From assembly GCA_963457665.1 (NCBI GenBank), contig OY735202.1, positions 54,209,631 through 54,273,630 of the forward strand: a stretch of 64,000 nucleotides of DNA. The letters run 5' to 3'. This document shows, piece by piece, positions 58,501 to 64,000 of this stretch (positions are counted from its first letter, which is position 1; each line of letters opens with the position of its first letter). Below the pieces are notes generated by a model. The model ran no database searches, was not told the origin of the DNA, and saw only the letters and a program-made list of their open reading frames with translations. The position numbers and the translations under genes are program-made. Origin of the DNA: Thysanoteuthis rhombus (lineage: Eukaryota > Mollusca > Cephalopoda > Oegopsida > Thysanoteuthidae).

Positions 58501-60815
58501 TTAAGGGGATGGGGTCAGAATCAGCGGTGGGGGGATTTTTTCATTTTCAGGGTTGACTCCTCAGCAAGAATTTTTCAACTTTTTAGAATCAAAATCGACA
58601 TCTTTTGTAATATTAAACCCTTTAAAAAGAGAGGCATTAAATCAATTTCAAGAACAAATTAGATTAAATACGGTCTGATTTCCATCTATATATCTTTGAA
58701 TTTGAAAGATTCTTTTTTTTGACATCAACTTATTCCATCCATTAAGACGTATTTGATCTAGTTTATATAACTGAGCAGTTAAGACCCAATTCGATAATAA
58801 ATGAACAATAATTCTTGAATTTTATCAGCTTACGTGAAAATATTTTTAATCTGATCATTTTCCTGCTTCAAGATTTGTTGAAATTATTATCCTCATCATC
58901 ATCATCTTCAGACTGTTTTTGGACATAGACCTTCCCCAGGATTTCGCCACACCTCTTTATCATGGTTGTTGCAGAGCCAATACTTTCTGAATTCACCTAG
59001 TTTGTCTCTCAGTCTTGTAATCAGCTGGCCTCAGTTATGCATGTGATCTCTAGGGATCCAAGTTGTAAGTTGTGATGTCCATTCTTGCAACATGACTAGC
59101 CCATTGCCATTTCAGTTTTCTAAAGGATTCTATGATGTCTCGGACTTCTGTTTTCTTCCTGACATACTGTGCTGTCATGATCTCTCCATGTGAGGTGAAG
59201 CATGATTTTTTCATGTGCCTGTTAAGGTCAGTCTTTTGGTTAGATTCCATGTTACAGCTCAATAGGTGACTATCATGAGGATGCATTGGTTGTATACCCC
59301 TCTTTTTAGGACAAATGAGATCTTCTTGTGTTTGAAGGTTGAGCTAGAAAAAATAGCAGAATACAAAATGCTCCTCGCTGTAGTATTTATCGACTTCAAG
59401 AAAGCCTTTGACTGTGGAAATTCCCATGGTCATGAGGGCCATCAATCTACAAGGTGTAGACCCTGTATATTTCAGAATACTGCAACTTATATACAGTTAC
59501 AGCAGCTCCTTTATCAGGTTACATAAAAACTCTGAGCCCTTTCAGCTTCATAAAAATAAAAAGAATATCTGAGCAATCTCAGATTTGCAGATGACATCGC
59601 CTTTTTTGCAGAGAACCTACACAACCTCTAATTGATGCAAGAGGAACTAAATGGAGAAAGAAAAAAAGTTGGCCTACACATGAATTTAGTAGAACAAAGG
59701 TCATGTGCAACAATCACGTCGGAAATAAGAATACAACATTGAAGATGCAGAACTGGAGAAAATAGGCTACTGCATGTACCTAGGACAATAAATCTCAATG
59801 AAATGCTCTAAAGAAGAAGAAATTAACATTCTTTAGTTCAAATAGAACAAACCAAAAATTGAGGGAAATGACAAATATAGTGACTAACACAAACTGACTG
59901 AGATAATGGTAATGATTAGCCAGAGAAAATCTAGCAACTTGTAGATTTACACATATTGTTCATTAGCTTTGTCATCCTTATGTTAGTGACCAGCTTGCGG
60001 ACTATAATACAAGAAAGTGGAACCTTGGTAATTTTGAGAAATCACAATTTGATTTCGTTTTCATCAGGGAACTTAAGAATGGAAAGCTGTTTATATACTT
60101 TTCCATTATAGATTAATCAGAACCTGATCCTTAGACTCAATTTCTATACAATAGTACCCCTTCATATGACAGGTATTTAGGCTCAAGAAAGACCACATTA
60201 TAATAAGTTCATCAATGGATAAAGTTGTTGTTTTCATCACAAAATCAAAAAAATCATGTGTAAAAAAATGTAATCATGTGTTAATTGATTGAAAATTGAA
60301 GAAATTTGATATTTTAGTCATATTAGGTCTTTTGATAAGATTCTGTATTCACTCTCATTTTTCTGGACAAGTTGGCAATAGTATATATAGGTAAAAATGT
60401 TGGTATCCACCAATCAACCACCCTTTATCACAAACTGCATTATATTGAACTACGTTATATTGGAGGACTCCTGTAGTAATTAACATGAGTGTTTTGCAGA
60501 AACTTCATTGGAAATTAATCAGCTTATCCATAAGCATGCATATCAATATGTCTGCATGTGTGTATATTTGTATTTGTTTATATACTGATGTATTCAAGCA
60601 TACAGTTGGTATTGATTATGAATGACTAAAATAAATGATATCATTGTCATTTAATCATGTACAGTATATAATGTTATAATGATATTTCTTTAATCAGTTA
60701 TGATATAAATGAAAACTAATGAATATATTTACCTCATTGCAACCACATGGGCAACATGCCATACCTTTATCTTCAGTACTTTTCTTTGAACTTTTATCTA
60801 AAATAGTTTTGCTGG
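34504..60815 (-). CDS. HORMAD1: HORMAD/Hop1-type meiotic protein, 3' part of gene (nine exons)
   Basis: Nine - strand exons (60733-60815, 52434-52550, 44950-45009, 44424-44590, 43082-43187, 41950-41991, 37207-37296, 36118-36192, 34504-34596) each have AG/GT borders, and their phases agree (split codons only before exon 1 and between 44424 and 43187). They join to 276 codons plus stop. Domains: a C4HC3 PHD finger across the first two exons, then LWRRVLL...GLAKKLGVE.TVAHGFFNRL.MEGFI, a winged helix, then VEKLLSVGIPQYF, then a Ser-rich and basic tail. PHD plus winged helix is the chromatin-binding region known from yeast Hop1 and kept in HORMADs of various invertebrates; mammalian HORMAD1/2 lack the PHD. 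HORMADs coat meiotic chromosome axes and promote break formation and synapsis. The HORMA domain is not in the seen exons and must be encoded upstream. Gene-name choice (HORMAD1 versus generic HORMAD) is uncertain. Confidence 0.85.
35570..35815 (+). mobile_element. Mariner-like remnant, 3' end
   Basis: Resembles the end of the 7.4-kb mariner copy: LQNSL-, NSLEDSKITLKQFFAQK and, in another frame, GIIKLLEKWEK..NSKYVVQ, which match the usual C-terminus of mariner transposases. Then comes typical mariner 3' UTR-like text (AAGTTGTTCAATAAAGTTG). The catalytic core is absent and frames shift at least twice. Lies in the last intron of the HORMAD gene. Confidence 0.8.
36118..36192 (-). CDS. HORMAD1: HORMAD exon: basic patch
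   Basis: 75 nt, 25 codons, phase 0; acceptor TTTTATTAG, donor TCG|GTAAGT. Contains SRSRKRS, a candidate nuclear-localisation signal, within a Ser/Pro-rich segment. Confidence 0.8.
37207..37296 (-). CDS. HORMAD1: HORMAD exon: Ser/Asn-rich linker
   Basis: 90 nt, 30 codons, phase 0; acceptor TTTTTTCCAG, donor GTT|GTAAGT. Encodes VNELTKQANSLSLSNRRCLN and an Asn-rich end. No domain; probably disordered. Confidence 0.75.
38530..39850 (+). mobile_element. Gag-like zinc-knuckle element, fossil
   Basis: A decayed coding stretch. Its 5' part, near 38560-38740, has a gag-like start (IPLFTPDNYGAWLQK, then LNDSAREAILEMDP). Its 3' part, near 39290-39640, has about five CCHC-like zinc knuckles, the last being CYNCGSLGHI followed by RDC. 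This order suits an LTR-type retroelement gag. A cellular multi-knuckle protein of CNBP type is the alternative for the 3' half. No LTRs, protease, RT or integrase were identified. Clearly broken and old. Confidence 0.5.
41950..41991 (-). CDS. HORMAD1: HORMAD micro-exon
   Basis: 42 nt, 14 codons (METCSVDSAPAQGQ), phase 0 both sides; acceptor CATCATAG, donor CAG|GTAAAC. Short and low-complexity. Supported by the splice sites and exact phase; could be alternatively spliced because skipping keeps the frame. Confidence 0.65.
42172..42597. mobile_element. MITE-like inverted repeat
   Basis: A 21-base exact inverted repeat, GTAACTGGAAGAAAAGTCACA at 42186-42206 and its complement at 42561-42581, with weaker match outward (CTAAAAAA on both sides). 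Interior is AT-rich and non-coding. A second 13-base palindrome (42537-42549 and 42607-42619, AAAAGTCATGGGA) straddles the right arm. Size and structure fit a small DNA-transposon derivative; no transposase. Confidence 0.6.
43082..43187 (-). CDS. HORMAD1: HORMAD exon: conserved block after winged helix
   Basis: 106 nt; acceptor TTGAATTTCAG, donor AAA|GTGAGT. The first base completes the split Arg codon. Encodes NSKVVNVEKLLSVGIPQYFK and a Lys-rich end. VEKLL..GIP.YF is a block I associate with the C-terminal part of the Hop1-like chromatin-binding region. Confidence 0.85.
43310..44224. mobile_element. Possible hAT-like non-autonomous element
   Basis: Ends read CAGTGCTGTAACTTGAG (left) and, reversed, CAGGGCCGTTACTACAG (right), imperfect terminal inverted repeats of the CAG-G-CGTAACTA type common in hAT elements. 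GGGGC-rich text follows inside both ends. Candidate 8-base flanks (ATATTGAG and CATTTTAG) match only partly. No transposase frame. It spans the intron 3' of the winged-helix exon. Confidence 0.4.
44424..44590 (-). CDS. HORMAD1: HORMAD exon: winged-helix domain
   Basis: 167 nt; acceptor TTCATTTTAG, donor CG|GTATTA. Encodes SVCLWRRVLLVCLEENK, then TIQGLAKKLGVENTVAHGFF and NRLKMEGFI, a helix-turn-helix pattern with a following wing rich in Lys. Ends with two bases of an Arg codon completed by the next exon. Confidence 0.9.
44950..45009 (-). CDS. HORMAD1: HORMAD exon: lead-in to winged helix
   Basis: 60 nt, 20 codons, phase 0 on both sides; acceptor AATTCTCAG, donor CAA|GTATGT. Encodes LIGKLCTDPSLVEMTLSDQQ. 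It continues directly from the PHD exon without needing another exon between. Confidence 0.8.
45330..46300. repeat. Diverged satellite, about 137-bp period, TGACCT-rich
   Basis: Seven anchor words like GCAAAATTGTGGC occur at about 45383, 45519, 45657, 45785, 45936, 46084 and 46204, spaced 120-151 bases. Units also share CATATRCTAAATTTYAGG and AATGACCTCTGGTGACCTT. Located in the intron between the PHD and winged-helix lead-in exons. Confidence 0.8.
46540..48230. other. Intron sequence, no exon seen
   Basis: AT-rich. A stretch at 47589-47738 reads as a hydrophobic peptide only with mitochondrial code (see findings). No HORMAD exon is needed here because the neighbouring exons join in phase. 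Confidence 0.4.
48240..48850 (-). mobile_element. LTR-like dispersed repeat, copy 3
   Basis: Diverged relative of 19020-19866, recognised by ordered words: TATGAATATGGACATGAAGAT near 48282, GCGGAGATAACTAAAATACTTTGA near 48593 and GTAGCTGAATGTATG then TGAAATAAAAATAGCAA near 48730-48780. Its first 230 bases are closest to copy 4. Fossil. Confidence 0.5.
49498..49890 (-). mobile_element. LINE fragment: RT C-terminal zinc-binding region
   Basis: On the - strand RCSDLEESIEHAFFQSSIVS and PLCGLIEGNIV match the zf-RVT type region near the end of APE-type LINE proteins (Cys, then E-EHAFF-C). A second frame gives MRVVFQTMRQKGFHGGKQF and then FKHQLKVKI. The two frames overlap, so at least one frameshift lies near 49620-49720. 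This is a different LINE family from the RTE and R4-like elements here. An AG/GT-like border pair made this look like a HORMAD exon, but phase and similarity speak against it. Confidence 0.7.
49895..50097 (+). repeat. Dispersed repeat family F, copy 1
   Basis: Resembles 51565-51770 in the same orientation: TTTTGAGATGTAA, then a C/T-rich stretch, then TCACTTCACATCCACAATA and a short TA-rich end. It lies directly beside the zf-RVT LINE fragment and may be linked to it. Confidence 0.65.
50098..50423 (+). mobile_element. tRNA-derived SINE, tandem unit 1
   Basis: Contains the same A-box-like (TTTAGCTCAATGATAAGAGC, about 50221) and degenerate B-box-like (GGTTGCAGGTTTGATT, about 50266) words as the 30.6-kb SINE, then TTGTTTATTCTATTTACATT and GGGAGATCATTTCAAA. 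It ends near a short TA run. The upstream 120 bases are also repeated in unit 2. Confidence 0.8.
50424..50745 (+). mobile_element. tRNA-derived SINE, tandem unit 2
   Basis: Head-to-tail with unit 1, period about 326. The A-box-like word is TTTAGCTCAATGGTAAGAGC (about 50547). The B-box is damaged. Ends in ATATATATAT near 50725-50745. Confidence 0.8.
51565..51775 (+). repeat. Dispersed repeat family F, copy 2
   Basis: Partner of 49895-50097; shared words TTTTGAGATGTAAT and TCACTTCACATCCACAATAC. Confidence 0.65.
52434..52550 (-). CDS. HORMAD1: HORMAD exon: rest of PHD finger
   Basis: 117 nt, phase 0 on both sides; acceptor TTTATTTCAG, donor AAAG|GTAAAAA. Begins DDGLMILCANCNYWQH and ends HYCASCSK. 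With the preceding exon it completes C-x2-C ... C-x2-C-x4-H-x2-C ... C-x2-C, a full C4HC3 set with the aromatic W two residues before His. Confidence 0.9.
52755..52865. repeat. CA-rich cryptic microsatellite
   Basis: Degenerate ACACAC/CATA-rich stretch with no coding meaning. Confidence 0.7.
53895..54335 (+). mobile_element. RTE LINE 3' fragment
   Basis: Begins at the equivalent of 29905 in the large RTE copy (ACCAATGCATCCTCCCAATAG shared nearly exactly) and runs through the MQ-A-E-I-L block and CTGGCTCTGCGACACCCATG to a short GATGATGAT end. Several indels and in-frame stops. 5'-truncated and old. Confidence 0.9.
55155..55380 (-). mobile_element. LTR-like dispersed repeat, copy 4 (partial)
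   Basis: Closest to the first 230 bases of copy 3: AGTTAGAAGAGA, ATGTATGGATATGGA, TAACTGAAATAGAGAC and AAAATGAAAGGA occur in the same order. Then it runs into a CA/TG-rich tract. Fossil. Confidence 0.55.
55376..55900. repeat. CA-rich then TG-rich cryptic satellite
   Basis: From about 55376 to 55465 the + strand is CA-rich (CACATGCACATGCACATA); from about 55484 to 55900 it is TG-rich (TGTGTATATGGCATGTGT). Open frames in this region only reflect the low-complexity composition. Confidence 0.8.
56568..57180 (+). mobile_element. LINE fragment: APE endonuclease domain
   Basis: One frame from about 56565 reads INICSWNVRTLLDCDSF, then NIDIAVSSEMRL, a stop, and ITEVSSGFTLFEARKWK. Further on, LGDFNA is followed by a stop and VG, then LLLLQLCWELGLAICNT and FHPRSKQGHMSDFI. 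These match the N-terminal APE-type endonuclease of a non-RTE LINE family, with an internal part missing and several stops. No RT follows in the window. Confidence 0.85.
57860..58800 (+). repeat. Dispersed repeat family E, copy 2
   Basis: Same ordered blocks as 32700-33450 (CTGTCTGTATGTATGTACTCG with AACTGTAAAAACTATT near 57900, and CTGATTTCCATCTATATATC near 58676). The middle is occupied by the 37-bp minisatellite. Confidence 0.6.
58211..58555. repeat. Minisatellite, about 37-bp unit
   Basis: About nine units of 34-45 bases with the pattern GGTCAAAATCRAGGGGGAGA, a T run, then CACTTTTAGG. Units are well separated in sequence, so the array is old. Confidence 0.85.
58890..59824 (-). mobile_element. 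RTE LINE fragment with 5' inversion
   Basis: 58890-59345 is the reverse complement of the RTE 3' end, from its (ATG)n-type tail (CATCATCATCATC at 58894-58906) up to the equivalent of about 29888. From 59346 to about 59824 the element continues on the + strand, covering the equivalents of about 29261 to 29847 (FIDFKKAFD and FADD blocks visible). This arrangement is what twin priming produces during LINE insertion. About 40 bases of the element are lost at the switch. Several stops and indels; inactive. Confidence 0.88.
59830..60732. other. Intron sequence, no exon seen
   Basis: AT-rich. Near 60380 about 45 bases resemble 11790-11830. Nothing else recognised. Confidence 0.4.
60733..60815 (-). 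CDS. HORMAD1: HORMAD exon: linker and start of PHD finger
   Basis: 83 nt. Acceptor TTTTTTTACAG and donor GAG|GTAAAT on the - strand. It begins with two bases of a split codon, so the upstream exon must end with one base. Encodes a Lys/Ser linker and the first zinc ligands in ACCPCGCNE, ending in phase 0. Confidence 0.85.
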
Positions 60816-62278
60816 CTGTAAAAAAAGATTATATTGGAACTTTTCAAAATAATAAAAACTGAGCTGAACATGTTTTTTTCATCAGATACATCTTTGATTT
60901 ATTTATCTGATTCAATTTGCATTATTCATTCAATTTTCTCAAGGTATGTTCTCGTAGACTCCTAGAATTTTGACTTGTTAATTCAGGTTCAGACCTATAT
61001 TTGCCAAAAAAGTAAATCTCAATCTCTACAAAATAATAATGCAGCATCACTTCCATTAGACCATCAAGCTCAGAGGCTCTAAATAATCTGATCTGATACA
61101 TATTTTTAGGCTTGAAAAAATCAAATTAAACACTGGAATATACAGGGGCTATAATCAGAAACTAAACAATTATTTCTACAAAAAATGGATTGAGTACATG
61201 ATCTGATATATAAAATGAATCTGAATGAAATCAAAATTCACATAATTTTTTAAAAAGTGAGACAGGAAATGACTTATAAAGAAATTTGGAATACATGGTA
61301 TTTGGTCAATTGTCTCCTAGACAACTACATCCCTGTCAAATGCATGCTGGTCATTGGCATCCCTGGACATTTGCTTCCGGTATTTTTTGCATCCCAGTCA
61401 TTTATGTCCGACTTACAAGGGAGTGATTACAACAAGCTTACTTTTCAAGTTTGGACTTCCAATTGCTTTTAAGAAAAAACTGTTTTTTTAGGTATTCTTT
61501 TAGCATAGGAATTATTCATATCAAATTAAAACTATGTATTGATTTATTTTTTGTAAAAATAGGTAAAACTATATGTTTACATTTTTTTACAAAAAATAAA
61601 TAAATACGTAGTTAAACATGGATATAAAAATCTATCAAATCAACTTAAACTATGTATTTACTTTTTTCTTCCCTTCCAAAATATGAAGTTTTGATTTGAT
61701 CAAGTTAAATCAAAACATCAATCAAAACTTTATGAAAAAATCAAGTGAAATCAAACCTTTTTTTAGAAAACAAACATAAATGTATGTTTTTTTATTGAAA
61801 TACGCAACACATGTATCTAAATCAAATGGATGGATTTTTTTCTCCTATAAAGAGAAAATATACAAAATTTAACATGTACGTATGTTTTCGATAAGATATT
61901 GGAGCATGAAAGTACTGAAAAATGTATAATTAAGGAAGTATTAGAAAAGGGAATGCAGCACCATGTTTGTTTAGATTTAACAACAAAGTGTATAAGCTTG
62001 CGTTAGTTTGATATCACTTGCTTTTTACAAAAGCTTTTGCTTGTTGTTTTGATGAAATAAACTTTTGATCAAATTAAAACTATATGTTAATCTATTTTTT
62101 GTAAAAAAAAAAGTAAATATATAATTCAAGTTGATTTGATAGATTTTTGTTAAAAGATATAAGTAAATATGTAGTTTTGTGACACGATGGAAATGAAGGG
62201 TTAATTGGGAAAATCTGGAAGTGGAAATAAGATAACCTTGCGAGGTTTAGTGTACTTACAAAAAAAAAAAACACTTAC
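60816..62278. other. Intron or upstream sequence, no exon seen
   Basis: AT-rich. Several imperfect stretches carry AACTATGTATTTACTTTTTT-like text (near 61530, 61650, 62075 and again near 63400-63550), so it includes diverged local repeats. No supported coding exon. Confidence 0.4.
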
Positions 62279-62327
62279 CAAAATGGGTTTCCGGAGGAAA
62301 CCAGGTGGATAAGAAACAAATAAAAAT
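62279..62327 (-). CDS. Doubtful upstream HORMAD exon
   Basis: A strong donor (TTTTG|GTAAGTG on the - strand) ends a 49-nt stretch in the phase the next exon needs (one base left over). Using the AG at TTTTAG as acceptor gives 16 codons (STWFPPETHF near the end). The earlier AG (TTTTACAG) would put a stop in frame. No similarity to HORMA sequence is evident. Reported because splice phase fits. Confidence 0.25.
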
Positions 62328-62627
62328 CTAAAACTGTAAAATATTGAACCTTGAGTTGGAAAAATACTTTTGCACTAAGTGTCGGACGAGCAAGGCCTTG
62401 ACAGAATACAAATGTAGGATTGATAGCCTTTGTTTGAGAGGTTTAGAATTCCTGAGTTGGGAAAATATTTGCCTTGGACAGATTACAGATGTTTAATTAT
62501 TAATTGCTTTTGTTAGGAAAATATCTCTAGTTTCCGGGGAAGGTAATTTGATTGTCAGGGGACTTAGCCCCGCCCAATGTCTATGCATATTTCCAAAGAA
62601 AAATTATGGATTCCCAAATTTGGAAAG

Positions 62628-63100
62628 ATAAGAATGAAGATTACTTAGGCTAGCATGATTTCAATATTTACCAGCTGAGAAGAGAAGAAATCAATCATAA
62701 ACCCTCTAGTCATCGGCCCCAACTGGTGGCCGGTTATTATATAAGCCACGAATTTTTGAGAAGACAGAGTAGGGTGCAGAGAAGCTGCTGGGACACTGCA
62801 TAGAATTCCACGTTCCTTGTCACTACGATATCCTGACCCCCAGAAGATTATAATTTTGGTGAAGCTACACCAATAGATATACCAAGAGATATCAAGTGGA
62901 TTCCCCGAATGACTTGAAATTTCAACACAAGAATTTTGTTCAAGCTGCACCAACAGACATACCAAGAGATATCAAGTAGATAACCTGAGAGAAAGACTGA
63001 TAGTTGTTCCTTAGTGTCCTCACCCACATTAGCGTATATTTTAACCAGTCATCCTGCAATAATTTTGACATAAATCTTGTTACATATTTACATCCAGTGT
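62628..63100 (+). repeat. Dispersed repeat family D, copy 2
   Basis: Alignable with 10145-10615 over its length: TTAGGCTAGCATGATTTCAA, TATATAAGCCAC, CTGCTGGGACACTGCATAG and two ACCAAGAGATATCAAG units. Same orientation as copy 1. Confidence 0.7.
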
Positions 63101-63834
63101 CAATTGTTTCTATTCAACTTGTGATGCCTCTGGGGGTCTTCGTTCCAGTGCCATAGAGTCTGCACCCCTTCGGATCTGGACACAACATGAGTGAGGTAGG
63201 AGCAATTTGAGGCAGAGATACAGCAACCAGTCAACTACGGCCCAACTGGCACAGGGTGATTGTTCACAGTTTTAGCTTCTTTTCCAAAAATGAATACATA
63301 GTTTGAATTTGATATAAATAATTTTGATGCTAGAAAAATGCCTAAAACCAATCTTTTCTTAGAAGAACCTGTTTTCCAAAGTAGAACCTGTTTATGCTTA
63401 TGAGAAAACTACCTATTTACTTATATTATGTGTTGTTAAAGATTGACTTCATTTGATTTTTTTCATAAAATTTTGATTGATGTTATGATCAAATAAACTG
63501 TTCATCAATTGAAAACTACATATTTTTTTGTAAAATAAAAAGTAAATACATAGTTTTTTTATATAATTTCTATGCCAAAAGAATGCCTGAAATTCAAACT
63601 TTACTTGAAAACAAACTTAAAAACTATGCCTGTTGTATGTAAAAACAGTGGGACACTAATGATCAGGATGCATTTGACCAGGAATTGTTGTCCAGGACCC
63701 AAATGCCCCAGTACCACAATATATAAATAAAAATAGAAATAGAATAGAAAAGAAATTTGTGCCAAGATCAGATTTCAATTCATTATACAATTACAATGCA
63801 GAGTTAGACCCTGATTTTGTGTTTAGTCATCCAT
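63101..63834. other. No gene seen
   Basis: Contains a moderately GC-rich stretch at 63120-63250 that looks like repeat sequence but matches nothing else here; the rest is AT-rich. Confidence 0.35.
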
Positions 63835-64000
63835 CAGCAGCAGCAGCAGTCTGTTAGTGTCTATCGCAATCAAAGACCTTCACCAAGATTCGCCAGACCT
63901 CTCTATCATGGCCATTGCAGAGCCATTACTTTCTAAATTTATCTAGCTTGTCACGCCATCTTACTTTCTGTTGGCCACAGTTTTGCATACAATCTCTGGG
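63835..64000 (-). mobile_element. RTE LINE 3' end, cut by window edge
   Basis: Reverse complement of the RTE C-terminal region (equivalents of CTATGTCCAACAA... and the DELDKF block), beginning with a (CAG)5 run at 63835-63849, which is (CTG)n on the element's own strand. Continues past the window end. Confidence 0.85.

Overview
This is nuclear DNA from an animal, most likely an invertebrate. The evidence is AT-rich sequence, a spliced gene with GT-AG introns up to about 8 kb, several LINE clades, tRNA-derived SINEs, mariner and MITE remnants, and microsatellites. A lophotrochozoan such as a mollusc would fit, but that is a guess from the type of repeats and introns, not a demonstrated assignment.

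Only two host genes can be supported. The first is an intron-free FAM124-family coding region on the + strand at 1766-3343. The second is the 3' part of a meiotic HORMAD/Hop1-type gene on the - strand. Its nine coding exons in this window run from 60815 down to the stop codon at 34504 and join in one continuous frame (276 codons plus stop). They encode a C4HC3 PHD finger, a winged-helix domain, a short conserved block and a basic C-terminal tail. The HORMA domain exons must lie upstream, mostly or wholly beyond position 64000.

Most of the rest is mobile DNA and its debris. At 13.8-18.4 kb an R4/Dong-like LINE with a restriction-like endonuclease is followed directly by a second, shorter copy that sits in the first copy's own (TAA)n tail. 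At 27.0-30.4 kb there is a nearly complete RTE-type LINE with only two nonsense codons. Five or more RTE fragments are scattered elsewhere (5.2, 30.5, 53.9, 58.9-59.8, 63.8 kb), one with a 5' inversion of the kind made by twin priming. Other LINE pieces are an APE endonuclease domain at 56.6 kb and a C-terminal zinc-binding RT region at 49.5 kb. A tRNA-derived SINE occurs three times (30.6 kb, and a head-to-tail pair at 50.1-50.7 kb). Two mariner remnants lie at 7.4 and 35.6 kb. A five-copy dispersed family with LTR-like features lies at 8.0, 19.0, 25.9, 48.2 and 55.2 kb, and a gag-like zinc-knuckle fossil at 38.5-39.9 kb. Satellites and minisatellites lie at 6.4, 22.5, 45.3 and 58.2 kb.

Layout: 0-3.4 kb FAM124 and its upstream region; 3.4-13.6 kb intergenic with RTE, mariner and LTR-like relics; 13.6-18.4 kb the R4 tandem; 18.4-34.5 kb repeats and the large RTE; 34.5-60.8 kb the HORMAD gene with repeat-filled introns; 60.8-64 kb its next intron or upstream region. 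Exon structures are read by eye from splice consensus and frame continuity. Repeat families are named from recognised protein motifs or from copy-to-copy similarity inside this window.
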